Shown: positions 25,258 through 34,566 of the stretch, piece by piece | Numbering within the stretch: the first letter of the stretch is position 1 | Layout: the number at the start of each line of letters is the position of its first letter | From: Bin87 sp965221295 | Lineage (GTDB): Bacteria; Chloroflexota; Dehalococcoidia; Lucifugimonadales; UBA3495 | Length of the DNA stretch: 64,000 nucleotides | Assembly (NCBI GenBank): GCA_965221295.1 | Contig: OZ244879.1 | Span: 992,001 to 1,056,000 of the forward strand | Reading direction: 5' to 3' | Position numbers and translations under genes: made by a program | Notes under the pieces: generated by a model | Seen by the model: the letters and a program-made list of their open reading frames with translations, nothing else | Database searches by the model: none | What the model was told of the DNA's origin: nothing

Positions 25258-27975
25258 TCAGGAGGGGAGTTGGGCGATGATAGCCTCGATGCGTTCTCTC
25301 TGCTCGGTCAGGTTCTGCCGCCTTTCCCGTTCCTTTGCGACTACTTCGGGTTTGGCCTTCGACGTGAAATTCGGGTTGGAGAGCAACTGCTCGACGCGTT
25401 CCTGGTTGCGGCGGGTATCTTCCAGTTCCTGTTCCAAACGTTGGATTTCGGCGTCCATATCCACGATTCCGGCGAGCGGCAGGCGCACCACCAGCGGGTT
25501 GACCACTAGGGTGACCCCAGCCGCCGATTGATCTTCCGGTGAAGTAGCCGCGTCGTCTTCATTCGCATGTACCAGTCGCAGGGGTTCTAACCGGGCGAGC
25601 GCGCTGATCACTTCACGTTCATCTTCTATGGCGGCTTCCAATCCGTTGGTTTCAATAACCGCTTCCAATTTCTGCGCCGCCGGTATGCGCAACTGGGCGC
25701 GCGCGTTGCGAACTGCGCGGATTGCTTGCATGACCACCTCCATCTCGGATTCGGCATCCAGAGCCATGCGGACAACAGAAATCTGCGGGTATTCCGCAAT
25801 CATGACGGAACCGTGCGCGCCAGAAGCCGGGACCGGTAGCCGAGCCACCAGGTTTTGCCAGATTTCTTCGGTCACGAAGGGCATGAACGGGTGCAGCAAA
25901 CGCAATGAACGTTCCAGCACGTGGACCAAGGTCACGGCGGCCGCGGCGTCGCCCTCTCGTAACCTGACCTTGGCCATTTCGATATACCAATCGCAGAAAT
26001 CGTTCCACACGAAGTCGTAAAGCTTTTGTTGCGCTTCGCCCAGCTCAAATTCAGCCATCAAAGCGTTTACCGATTCGGTGAGCGCATCCAAACGCCCGAT
26101 TATCCATCGGTCCTCGCGGCGATCCGGGGTGAATAAGTCATGCCAACCATCGAGGTCATCCCTACCTTCAATTGCGGTGATCACGAATCGAGCGGCATTC
26201 CAGATCTTGTTGGCGAAGTTCCGGGCCGATTCCAGTTTTTCGCTGCTCAGTCTCAGATTGTTTCCGGGAGCAGTTCCAGTCGTCAGGGCAAAGCGCAGAG
26301 CGTCGGTGCCGTATTGTTCCAGCAGATCCAACGGGTCTAGGGTATTGCCCCGGGTCTTGCTCATCTTTTGGCCCTGGGCGTCAAGCACCATTCCGTGCAG
26401 GTACACGGACCGGAATGGGATTTCGCCGGTGTTTTCGATGCCCAGCATGATCATGCGGGCGACCCAGAAGAACAGGATGTCGTAGCCGGTCTCCATGACG
26501 GCGTTGGGGTAGAATTCCTTCAGGTCGTCGGCATCGGGTTCTGGCCATCCCAACGTGGAATGGGGCCACAACCCACTGCTGAACCAGGTGTCGAGAACGT
26601 CGGTTTCCTGTTGGAGGTTGGCGCTGTCGCAGGTTCCGCACGCGGTCGGGTCTTCTATGTGAGCGGAGAATGCCCCACAGTCGGCGCAATACCAAACCGG
26701 GATCCGGTGGCCCCACCATAGTTGGCGGCTGATGCACCAATCCCGGATGTTCTCCAGCCAGTTCAGGTAAACCCGGGTGAAACGTTCCGGCACGATTTCA
26801 ATGTCGCCGTTGGCCACGGCGGCGTGAGCGCGGCCGGCGATGCTGTCCGGGTCCGTGTGCTGCCCAACGTTTAGAAACCACTGCATACTGATCAGGGGTT
26901 CCACCACCTCGCTGCAGCGCTGGCACTGTCCTACTGAGTGATGGTAGTCCTCAACCTGCTGTAGGAGTCCAAGCCTGTCCAATTCTTCCGCGATTGCCGT
27001 TCTGGCGGCGAATCGGTCCATTCCCGCGTAGCGCGGCCCGGCTTCGTTGGTCAGGCAACCATCAAACCCAATGACGTTCAAAATAGGGAGACCGTGGCGT
27101 TCGCCAATCTCAAAGTCCACCAAGTCATGGCCGGGGGTTACTTTCAATGCTCCGGTGCCGAACTCCATCTCGATGGCGTAGTCACCGACCACCGGAATTT
27201 CGCGACCCATTATCGGCAACGTTGCCATCCTGCCGATCAGGCTCCGGTAACGCTCGTCATCAGGATGCACCGCGACGCCAGTGTCGCCCAGCATTGATTC
27301 AGGGCGGGTGGTGGCAACGGTAACGTATTCGTCTAGGTTGTCGGCCATTGGGTAACGAATGTAGTACAGCTTGCCATCTTGTTCCTCGTAATCGACTTCC
27401 AAGTCAGACAAAGCGGTAGCGCACCTGGGGCACCAATTGATGATGCGTTCGTGTCGGTAGATCAGACCTTTGTTGAAAAGATTGACGAACGTGGTTCTCA
27501 CCGCCCGAACTGGGCCCGGGTCCAAGGTGAACCGGAGGCGCGACCAATCACAAGAAACGCCGAGTCGACGGTGTTGTTCGTCGATGGTATTCCCGTATTG
27601 TTCCACCCATTCCCAGACCCGCAGCTCGAAGGCGTCGCGACCCAAATCTTGCCGGTTCAAGCCCTGTTGGGCTAGAGCTCGCTCCACCACCCATTGGGTG
27701 GCGATTCCGGCGTGGTCTTTGCCGGGCAGCCAAAGAGTTGGATCTCCGCACATCCGGCGCCAGCGGATCAGGGCGTCCTGCAAGCTGGCGCCCAAGGCAT
27801 GGCCCAAATGCAACTCGCCCGTCACGTTGGGCGGAGGCATGACGATGCAAAAAGGTTGGCCCGAGGCGTCGGCGTTAGGTTCAAAGTAACCTGAATCCCA
27901 CCAATCTTGATAGATGCGTCGTTCCACGGCGCCCGCTTCGTAAGCGCGCGGTATCGCATTGGCAGGCTGAGTCAT
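25258..27975 (-). CDS. valS: Valyl-tRNA synthetase ValS
   Basis: This class I synthetase charges tRNA-Val. The 905-residue protein contains the HIGH box as PPNVTGELHLGHALGAS (near residue 50), CP1 editing-domain motifs (TTRPESMLGDTGVAVHP), zinc-like CxxC pairs and the KMSKS box as QKMSKTRGNTLDPLDL. An anticodon-binding domain follows. A C-terminal coiled coil (EIQRLEQELEDTRRNQERVE) is typical of ValS. The start is the ATG at 27973-27975. The upstream region shows no T-box that I can recognise. Confidence 0.95.
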   Translation of the reverse strand: MTQPANAIPRAYEAGAVERRIYQDWWDSGYFEPNADASGQPFCIVMPPPNVTGELHLGHALGASLQDALIRWRRMCGDPTLWLPGKDHAGIATQWVVERALAQQGLNRQDLGRDAFELRVWEWVEQYGNTIDEQHRRLGVSCDWSRLRFTLDPGPVRAVRTTFVNLFNKGLIYRHERIINWCPRCATALSDLEVDYEEQDGKLYYIRYPMADNLDEYVTVATTRPESMLGDTGVAVHPDDERYRSLIGRMATLPIMGREIPVVGDYAIEMEFGTGALKVTPGHDLVDFEIGERHGLPILNVIGFDGCLTNEAGPRYAGMDRFAARTAIAEELDRLGLLQQVEDYHHSVGQCQRCSEVVEPLISMQWFLNVGQHTDPDSIAGRAHAAVANGDIEIVPERFTRVYLNWLENIRDWCISRQLWWGHRIPVWYCADCGAFSAHIEDPTACGTCDSANLQQETDVLDTWFSSGLWPHSTLGWPEPDADDLKEFYPNAVMETGYDILFFWVARMIMLGIENTGEIPFRSVYLHGMVLDAQGQKMSKTRGNTLDPLDLLEQYGTDALRFALTTGTAPGNNLRLSSEKLESARNFANKIWNAARFVITAIEGRDDLDGWHDLFTPDRREDRWIIGRLDALTESVNALMAEFELGEAQQKLYDFVWNDFCDWYIEMAKVRLREGDAAAAVTLVHVLERSLRLLHPFMPFVTEEIWQNLVARLPVPASGAHGSVMIAEYPQISVVRMALDAESEMEVVMQAIRAVRNARAQLRIPAAQKLEAVIETNGLEAAIEDEREVISALARLEPLRLVHANEDDAATSPEDQSAAGVTLVVNPLVVRLPLAGIVDMDAEIQRLEQELEDTRRNQERVEQLLSNPNFTSKAKPEVVAKERERRQNLTEQRERIEAIIAQLPS

Positions 27976-28443
27976 TGCGCCATCCCCAAGGGGCCCACCG
28001 GAGTTGACGGGAACAGTCGATTCCAGTCGGCGTTTGATGTTGTCAAGAATTCACCAAAAAATGCTAACATCGTTCCCGCCGGGTTGTCCATAAGCGTCAG
28101 ACCCGCGAACTCGCCGAGCCAGGTTCCTAGATCTCGGTTTGGTCGCCAACCAATTGAGGTCACTTGATGTGCCTTCGCGCTCTGGATGTAGGCCAGGTTG
28201 AGAGCGAAATCGGCCAATGGGCGGCGGTTCCGCGGTTGGCCGATTTGGCAATTTGCGTCGACGATGCGCGTTCCAACTGTCACCATTTGCGGCGAGGGCT
28301 ATTTTGGCGGTTGCAATTTGAGCCCGTTATAAGTATTATTAGTCAGGCGAATTGTGAAACGCCCGACGCCGCAGCGGGGTGGGCTTCGCTGAGGGTAGCG
28401 TATTCGCAGTTGCGCGTAGCAAGTGTAAGGAGCAACATAACCG
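27976..28443. other. Divergent spacer between valS and the S1-domain gene
   Basis: 468 bp without a supportable gene. It must hold divergent promoters. A TTGACA occurs on the minus strand near 28036-28041, and a TGCTAACAT stretch on the plus strand near 28060, but neither forms a convincing pair. Confidence 0.5.
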
Positions 28444-29538
28444 ATGGTAGCCCAGGATCCGTACGCAGTCACCGATATGTCAGAATTGCCCGAATCGGCG
28501 TTCTCGCCCAGGGAATACCGGAGAGGCGATTTGGTGACCGGGGAAATCGTGCGCATTGATGAAGAAGGCATGGTCATCAGCGCCGGCCTCAAAACCGAGG
28601 GAATCGTCCCGCCCCAGGAAATGCGGACTCTGACCGACGAGAAGCGCGAACAAATGATTCCCGGCACGCGCGTCATGGTGATCCACGTCAACAACCGAGG
28701 CCCCGGCGGCATGGCCGTCTTTTCCTACGACCAAGCTCAGGAAAAGCAGGTTTGGGAAGACCTTATCGACCTGCACCAGAATGATGCCGAACTGTCGGCC
28801 AAGGTTGTTCAGCACAACAAGGGCGGCTTGGTCGTGGATTGGAACGGCATCCGGGGCTTCGTTCCATTCTCCCAGATGGCGCCGGTGCCAAAGGAAGGGC
28901 GAATCGAACACCTGGAGGCCAGGCTTGGAGAGGAAGCCAGATTCAATATCTTGGAACTGGATTCTCAACGGGAGAAGCTGGTATTGACTGAGCGGCGCAT
29001 TTGGCGCCAATTGCGCAATGCGGCAAAAGAACGCCTGCTGGAAGAACTTCAAGAAGGCCAGATCGTTCAGGGTACCGTGCGCTCCATGCGCGGCTTTGGC
29101 GCTTTTGTGGATCTTGGAGATGCCGAAGGTCTGGTTCCGATTTCCGAACTGTCCTGGTCCATGGTCAAGTCCCCCGAGGAAGTTGTCAGCATTGGCGACA
29201 ACCTAACCTTGAAAGTCCTACGCGTCGACCGGGAAAACAGCAAGATTTCCCTCAGTCTAAAGCGAACCCAGCCCGAACCTTGGGATTCGGTGCCGGAACG
29301 CTATCATGTGGGAGACGTCGTTGACGGCACCGTCACCCGTCTCATGGATTTCGGAGCGTTCGTAAAGCTGGAAGACTGGGTGGAGGGTCTGGTGCATATC
29401 TCCGAATTGTCCGCCAGGCGGATGGAACACCCCAAGGAAATCGTCTACCAGGGCCAACAAATCAAGGTTCAGATTTTGAGCATCGACACCGAAAGGAAGC
29501 GCATGAGCCTCAGTTATCGGCGAGTTTACGGCCTTTAG
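28444..29538 (+). CDS. rpsA: S1-domain RNA-binding protein (ribosomal protein S1-like)
   Basis: The 364-residue protein has four S1 (OB-fold) repeats, at about 26-95, 113-180, 202-271 and 288-360. The last two are most canonical (GTVRSMRGFGAFVDLGDAEG, GTVTRLMDFGAFVKLEDW, each followed by GLVxISELS). Four-domain forms are typical of Gram-positive and Chloroflexota S1 homologues. These bind mRNA at the 30S subunit or act in RNA turnover. The start is the ATG at 28444 with AAGGAG 11 bases upstream. A strong terminator follows. Confidence 0.88.
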   Translation: MVAQDPYAVTDMSELPESAFSPREYRRGDLVTGEIVRIDEEGMVISAGLKTEGIVPPQEMRTLTDEKREQMIPGTRVMVIHVNNRGPGGMAVFSYDQAQEKQVWEDLIDLHQNDAELSAKVVQHNKGGLVVDWNGIRGFVPFSQMAPVPKEGRIEHLEARLGEEARFNILELDSQREKLVLTERRIWRQLRNAAKERLLEELQEGQIVQGTVRSMRGFGAFVDLGDAEGLVPISELSWSMVKSPEEVVSIGDNLTLKVLRVDRENSKISLSLKRTQPEPWDSVPERYHVGDVVDGTVTRLMDFGAFVKLEDWVEGLVHISELSARRMEHPKEIVYQGQQIKVQILSIDTERKRMSLSYRRVYGL

Positions 29539-29568
29539 TCCGCTCCTCAGGAAATTGGCAATGCGCCC

Positions 29569-29597
29569 GGGAGCCACCAATCGGTGGCTCCTGTTTT
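29569..29597 (+). terminator. Rho-independent terminator of the S1 gene
   Basis: The stem GGAGCCACC/GGTGGCTCC has loop AATC, followed by TGTTTTTTG. It starts 30 bp after the stop. Confidence 0.9.
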
Positions 29598-29601
29598 TTG
29601 C

Positions 29602-30426
29602 TCAGGCGCTCGTCGCTGGGGTTCGGCCGGTCAGAGATGGCAGGGGAATGTGGCCAGCGCCGGTAAGGCAATCCATGGCATCGTGCTCTCCAGAACCGTA
29701 CAGTTCCCGCAACCGTTCCAGGCCCCGGCGGGTGTCGCTCGCCACTCGGGCCGGATGGGATTTGCTCACCCGTCGTTTGAATAGCCAATACGTGAATTCA
29801 TGCCACTGGGTCAGAGAAAGCGATTCCGGTGGGGTATCCTGCTTGCCTTCGTCGGTGGCAAAGAATTCTGCCAGCAAGCCGCTCTGGGTGTCGCCGTACA
29901 GATGGCGATACGCCTCTTGAATGACCTGGTCGCCATCCTGGTAACATCGAGCCAGCCGGTTTTTCCGGATGGATTCCTCGGCCACCAATTGGAGAGTCTC
30001 TTCGACGACGATCCCATACCGGAAATTTAGCAACGCGGTGTAGCGGTAAGAGCCAATCAGATCACGTAGCCGTTCTGGGGTGATCCGTTCCGGCCATTGA
30101 CCACGAAATAGAAGGGATTGCAATTCAGAATGCGGAACGACGTCCGGAATCTCCAAGCACAAACGCTGCGCCAGGGTCAACCCATCGAGCGCTTCGCCTC
30201 CGATGATGTAGTGCCAAACTCGCCCGGCGACGTGTTCACGGGTTATGGTCCACTGACCCATGGCCCTCAGCACCGCTAGATGCCAGGCTTCTTCCCGGCC
30301 GGCCCGCTGTTTGAGTGTGGCAATGACGCCCCGGTGAAGCGAATCCAGATTCGCCTGGTTGCCGGTGGGATTCGCGGGGCGGACTCCTGACTCGTGGTTT
30401 AGAGTGTAAAGACTCGCAGCAGTCAT
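29602..30426 (-). CDS. Conserved-looking protein of unknown function coupled to polX
   Basis: The 274-residue product is mostly helical, without signal peptide or membrane segments. Notable stretches are WHLAVLRAMGQWTITREHV, GSYRYTALLNFRYGIVVEE and LSLTQWHEFTYWLFKRRVSK. I do not recognise a family. Its ATG (30424-30426) overlaps the polX stop in an ATGA arrangement, which indicates translational coupling and a possible shared role in DNA repair. Codon use resembles the neighbours. Confidence 0.72.
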   Translation of the reverse strand: MTAASLYTLNHESGVRPANPTGNQANLDSLHRGVIATLKQRAGREEAWHLAVLRAMGQWTITREHVAGRVWHYIIGGEALDGLTLAQRLCLEIPDVVPHSELQSLLFRGQWPERITPERLRDLIGSYRYTALLNFRYGIVVEETLQLVAEESIRKNRLARCYQDGDQVIQEAYRHLYGDTQSGLLAEFFATDEGKQDTPPESLSLTQWHEFTYWLFKRRVSKSHPARVASDTRRGLERLRELYGSGEHDAMDCLTGAGHIPLPSLTGRTPATSA

Positions 30427-32219
30427 CGTGAGGATTCGGCGGGCCTGCTTCCGACCATGGCATCGAATTGCGCGGCTCGTTCTCGCTTGGGAGTGCGGAG
30501 CCATTCCAAAAACGCGGCGGCCGGATAGGCGTTAATCACGTGTTCCGGGCCGCACCACGCGCGGCGGGCCACAGCCACGCCGTACCGCTGGTTTTGCAAA
30601 CCGTCCACGTGGTGTGAATCGGTGTTGATGACCAACGGTACTCCCAACTCCCGGGCTCGGGCGGCGTGCGTGTCCTTGAGATCGAGGCGATCCGGGGCGG
30701 CGTTGATTTCCATGGCCGTTCCGGTGGCGCGCGCGGTTTGCAGGAGGGTTTCGATGTCAAAGTCAACGGGGTCGCGGCGGCCCAACAATCGCGTTGATGC
30801 ATGGCCGATGGCGCTCACGTAGGGGCTTTCCATTGCGCGAACTATCCGTCGAGTCATCGTCTCCCGATCTTGGCTCATGGCGTTGTGCACCGAGGCGATT
30901 ACCCAGTCCAGCATGGCCAGTACATCGTCCGGAAAATCCATAGCGCCGTCGGCTCGAATGTCCACCTCAGACCCACATAGAATCGTCATGTGGTAGTGAT
31001 CCTGCAAACCTTTCAACACCTCGATTTGACGGGCCAACCGGTCGGGTGTAAGGCCGTTAGCGACCCCTAATCCCTGCGAGTGGTCAGTCAACGCCATGTA
31101 GTCGTAGCCCATGGCGGCCACGGCGGCGATCATTTCTTCCAGCGGGTATTTGCCGTCGCTCCAGTCGCTGTGCAAGTGCAGGTCGCCCTTCAGATCGGCC
31201 ACGGTTAGAAGGTGAGGCAGTTCGCCCGCGCGGGCGGCGGCCAACTCGCCGGTTCCTCGTCGCAATTCCGGGGCGATCCAGGGCAACCCCAACCGTTCGT
31301 AGAAAGCCGTTTCCTCAGAAAATCTCTCGACCACCCCGGATTCAATGCTGGTGATCCCATATTCGTTCAGCGACAAGCCCTGGCGGTTCGCGAAGTCTCG
31401 CAGCTGGATATTGTGCTGCCGGCTACCTGTGAAATACTGGAGCATCGCGCCCAGCCCATTCGGTTCTGCGGTACGCAGGTCGATCTGTATGCCTGGTTCC
31501 ACCACCACCGAGGTTTTGGAATCTCCCTGCACCAGCGTTTCTCGCACTGAAGGCAACCCGGCCAATGCCAATCCGGTTTCAACTGGGTTCTCGGAAATCG
31601 CGATTAGGTCTAGGTCTCCGATGGTTTCCTCCCACCGGCGCAGGGATCCCGCAGGAGTCAGGCTCACCAACCCAGGGCAAGCCTCAAACAACTGGGCAGA
31701 AACGGCATCGCAGGTTTCCGCGGCAACCCCTAGTGGCGTGCGGTCTGAACGCATGCGCTGGGCTTGGATGTGTCGCAAGATGTTCTCCGACGACTTCTTT
31801 CCCATGCGGGGTAGTTGAGCCAGCCTACCGTCCAAAGCGGCCTGTTCCAACTCCGCCACAGAAGCGATGCCCAGTTCCTCAATGGCCGCCTTGACCGTCT
31901 TGGGTCCCATCCCAGGCACGTCCAATAAATCCAGAACGTTGGCGGGTAGCTCTGCCGCCAGATGATCGTACGCGGCGACGCGGCCGGTGGCGATGTACTC
32001 ATGGATTTTTTCGCTGATCGCCTTGCCAACTCCCGGTATTTTGCGCAGGTCTTCGCCGTTGGCGGCGGCTGCCGCCAAGGACCAGGAGAGTTGATCAACG
32101 GTGTCGGCAGCTCTTTGGTAAGCGCGAATTTTGAATACTGAATCGCCCTTGATCTCCAACATGGCCGCCATGTTGTTGAATATCGCAACGAGATCACCGT
32201 TGTTGATTTGCGTCATCAT
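30423..32219 (-). CDS. polX: DNA polymerase/3'-5' exonuclease PolX
   Basis: This bacterial family X polymerase is fused to a PHP exonuclease and acts in base-excision gap repair. The 598-residue protein has N-terminal helix-hairpin-helix motifs (RKIPGVGKAISEKI, DVPGMGPKTVKAAIEELG) and the polymerase palm GSLRRWEETIGDLDLIAIS with the metal-binding Asp pair. A C-terminal PHP domain begins at about residue 340 (DLHLHSDWSDGKYPLEEMI, LTDHSQGL, GSEVDIRADGAMD, INTDSHHVDGL). The start is the ATG at 32217-32219; a second Met follows directly. Confidence 0.93.
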   Translation of the reverse strand: MMTQINNGDLVAIFNNMAAMLEIKGDSVFKIRAYQRAADTVDQLSWSLAAAAANGEDLRKIPGVGKAISEKIHEYIATGRVAAYDHLAAELPANVLDLLDVPGMGPKTVKAAIEELGIASVAELEQAALDGRLAQLPRMGKKSSENILRHIQAQRMRSDRTPLGVAAETCDAVSAQLFEACPGLVSLTPAGSLRRWEETIGDLDLIAISENPVETGLALAGLPSVRETLVQGDSKTSVVVEPGIQIDLRTAEPNGLGAMLQYFTGSRQHNIQLRDFANRQGLSLNEYGITSIESGVVERFSEETAFYERLGLPWIAPELRRGTGELAAARAGELPHLLTVADLKGDLHLHSDWSDGKYPLEEMIAAVAAMGYDYMALTDHSQGLGVANGLTPDRLARQIEVLKGLQDHYHMTILCGSEVDIRADGAMDFPDDVLAMLDWVIASVHNAMSQDRETMTRRIVRAMESPYVSAIGHASTRLLGRRDPVDFDIETLLQTARATGTAMEINAAPDRLDLKDTHAARARELGVPLVINTDSHHVDGLQNQRYGVAVARRAWCGPEHVINAYPAAAFLEWLRTPKRERAAQFDAMVGSRPAESSR

Positions 32220-32356
32220 GGGTATCACCTTACCACTGGCCGACAAAACCGGGCAAGAGCGCCGACCCCACTCTGAAGCCAACGTCACGCAGAATCGGTA
32301 TCTTGGTTACGGTTACGCTGTGGACAGTTTCGAGACGGTTGGTTTAGGATACAGTG

Positions 32357-33007
32357 ATGCGTTACCAGCCAACATCAGCAACGTTCCACGGGGCGCTACC
32401 GCTGCCCGGCACCTTGCCGGACATCGTGTTGCCCGATGCTACGGGAGTACCCCGCATCGCGCGCGACGCGGCGCTGATTGTTGCCGGCAGTCTACTGGTA
32501 GCGTTGTTCGCCCAGATCAAGATACCGCTCGGGTTCACCCCGGTTCCCATCACTGGCCAAACTTTCGCAGTATTGATGGTGGGAGCGTTGCTGGGTGGCT
32601 GGCGAGGGGCGCTGGCGCTGGCCCTATACGTTTTGGAGGGCGCCTTCCTACCCTTCTTTGCCGGTGGAGTCTCCGGTTGGTTCTGGCTTCTGCCGTCAGG
32701 CGGTTACATCATTGGCTTCATTCCGGCGGCTGCGCTGGTCGGTTTTCTGAGCCAGTTGGGTTGGGGGCGCGGGCCGTGGGCGCTATTGGCAATGCTCATG
32801 GGCAACGTCGCCCTTTACATCCCCGGCTTGATCCAGTTGAACGCGTTTCTCCCAACGGACGTGGGCGCCGCGTGGGGTTGCGCTGATGTCTGGCAATGCG
32901 GGTTGCTGCCGTTCATCCCGGGCGACCTGGTGAAATTGATCGCCGCCAGCCTCGCTTTGCCCGCAAGTTGGGCCCTGCTTGACAAGCTCTTGGCGCGATC
33001 TGGGTAG
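32357..33007 (+). CDS. bioY: Biotin transporter substrate-binding protein BioY
   Basis: BioY is the S component for biotin uptake (ECF-type or solitary). The 216-residue protein has six predicted helices and the signatures AQIKIPLGFTPVPITGQTF, GALLGGWRGALALALYVLEG, PSGGYIIGF and PFIPGDLVKLIAASLALP. An N-terminal extension of about 40 residues precedes the first helix. The start is the ATG at 32357 with AGGA seven bases upstream; the adjacent GTG at 32354 is an alternative. No ECF ATPase genes are nearby. It is divergent from polX. Confidence 0.9.
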   Translation: MRYQPTSATFHGALPLPGTLPDIVLPDATGVPRIARDAALIVAGSLLVALFAQIKIPLGFTPVPITGQTFAVLMVGALLGGWRGALALALYVLEGAFLPFFAGGVSGWFWLLPSGGYIIGFIPAAALVGFLSQLGWGRGPWALLAMLMGNVALYIPGLIQLNAFLPTDVGAAWGCADVWQCGLLPFIPGDLVKLIAASLALPASWALLDKLLARSG

Positions 33008-33049
33008 CTCCGACTCGATTCACGACATCATCTGGACGAGCGCTTTTTG

Positions 33050-33733
33050 ATGGACATTTACTGGCTTGGACATGCCGCATTCCGCCTCCGCTCGGCAACG
33101 ACCGGGCTATCGATTGTCACCGACCCTTATGCTGCGGGCGCGGGGTTGGGTATGCAGATTGACCCTCGCCAAATCGTGGACGTGGCGGCTGCGACCATCA
33201 GCCACGACGACCCAATGCATAACGACCCGGCGGATCTCACCGGCGCCGCCCGGATTTTCAACACGCCGGGAGAGTACGAATATCAAGGCGTGACAATCAG
33301 GGCCGTGATGACCGCTCTGCCCGATGGCGCGCCACGGATTAGCCGCAACGTTGCCTACACCATTTCAATGGACGGGATCAGGGTTTGCCACCTGGGGAAC
33401 GTTACGGGCCCCCTAACCGCGCAGCAGATCGACCTGATAGGACCGGCCGACGTTGTTCTGGCGCCAGCCGGCGGCGAAGAATGCAACCTGCTCTCGCATC
33501 GTGCGGTGAACCAGACAGCGCAGCAGTTGGACGCTCGCTGGCTGATTCCCATGCACTACCGGACGCAGGAAGAGGATTCGGAAATGCAGCCCCCGGACCC
33601 CAGCGCATTTCTCCGGGAACTTGGCGTTGCGGACGGCTCGCTGCAACCTCAAGGACGGTTGCAGGTCACACGCAACAACCTACCGCCCACTCTTCAGATC
33701 TGCTTGCTCACGCCGCAAACCCGGTCTCGGTAA
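33050..33733 (+). CDS. Metallo-beta-lactamase-fold protein with degenerate metal site
   Basis: The 227-residue protein has the opening YWLGHAAFRLRS and body GEYEYQGVTIRAV typical of UPF0173-like metallo-beta-lactamase-fold hydrolases. The usual SHDHxDHN metal motif reads SHDDPMHND: the second His is Asp and the motif Asp is Met. The later GD motif reads HLGNVTG (Asp to Asn). A C-terminal His (PMHY) is kept. Activity is therefore doubtful or uses altered metal ligands. The start is the ATG at 33050. It follows bioY with a 42-bp gap. Confidence 0.75.
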   Translation: MDIYWLGHAAFRLRSATTGLSIVTDPYAAGAGLGMQIDPRQIVDVAAATISHDDPMHNDPADLTGAARIFNTPGEYEYQGVTIRAVMTALPDGAPRISRNVAYTISMDGIRVCHLGNVTGPLTAQQIDLIGPADVVLAPAGGEECNLLSHRAVNQTAQQLDARWLIPMHYRTQEEDSEMQPPDPSAFLRELGVADGSLQPQGRLQVTRNNLPPTLQICLLTPQTRSR

Positions 33734-33827
33734 GGTTTCTCGCTAGGAATTCTTGAGGTTGCCGACCGCGCGATGGCTGGAAGAAGCCTGTCGCCGTTGG
33801 CACAGCGTTCCTACACTGAGTTCCACC

Positions 33828-34346
33828 ATGGACCACGATTCCGAATACCAGCGTTGCGTCTCGATCACTGCCATGGTGACGGCGGACTGGCCCGCGGTGA
33901 GGCGAATCTACGTAGACGGGATCTCCACGGGCAATGCCACGTTCGAGACTGAACCGCCCGACTGGGACACGTGGGATCGCAACCACCATCGTGAATGCCG
34001 TCTGGTGGCCCATGTCGCCAATGATCTGGTCGCGTGGGCCGCGGTATCCCCGGTTTCGGCCCGGGCCTGCTACGCTGGGGTAGCCGAACACAGCATCTAC
34101 GTAGCTCCTTCCCATCAAGGTTTGGGCATTGGTAAACGGCTGTTGGCCGCGTTGGTGGAAGAGTCGGAAGCCACCGGCATTTGGACACTACAAAGCAGCA
34201 TTTTCCCTGAAAACCGGGCCAGCATAGCGATTCACTTGGCTTGTGGTTTTCGCGTCTTAGGACGGCGCCAGCAGGTGGCCATGCTCAATGGCGTTTGGAG
34301 GGATACGGTTATGGTCGAGCGCCGCAGTCGGGTAGTGGGATTTTAG
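33828..34346 (+). CDS. GNAT acetyltransferase, phosphinothricin-acetyltransferase-like
   Basis: The 172-residue protein has the PAT/MddA subgroup features: IYVDGISTGNATFETEPPDWDTW near the N-terminus, acetyl-CoA motif A as EHSIYVAPSHQGLGIGKRLL, and the late FPENRASIAIHLACGFRVLGRRQQV. Homologues acetylate phosphinothricin, methionine sulfoximine or related amino acids. The substrate here is unknown. The start is the ATG at 33828; the upstream frame with a TTG start is less likely. Confidence 0.85.
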   Translation: MDHDSEYQRCVSITAMVTADWPAVRRIYVDGISTGNATFETEPPDWDTWDRNHHRECRLVAHVANDLVAWAAVSPVSARACYAGVAEHSIYVAPSHQGLGIGKRLLAALVEESEATGIWTLQSSIFPENRASIAIHLACGFRVLGRRQQVAMLNGVWRDTVMVERRSRVVGF

Positions 34347-34566
34347 CTTGCAGCGGCGGCCCGTCAAACCGTACTGGGCAAATACAGATTAGGGACATTG
34401 CCTGTTGGCCGGTCGGGTAGGACTTGTGAGCGTGGGTTGCGGAAATCCATCCGGGACGAGACGCCACATTGCAGGGCCAATTGACAACGGACACCCTCCG
34501 CCACCCGTGTTAGAATGGCCCAACCGCCACGCATCATTGAAATTTGCGCCCAGGCAGGAGGCCCAG

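Noticed and set aside
34481..34516. TTGACA and TAGAAT upstream of the LimB-like gene as a promoter.
   Set aside because: The hexamers are good, but the spacing is 24 bp, far from 17.
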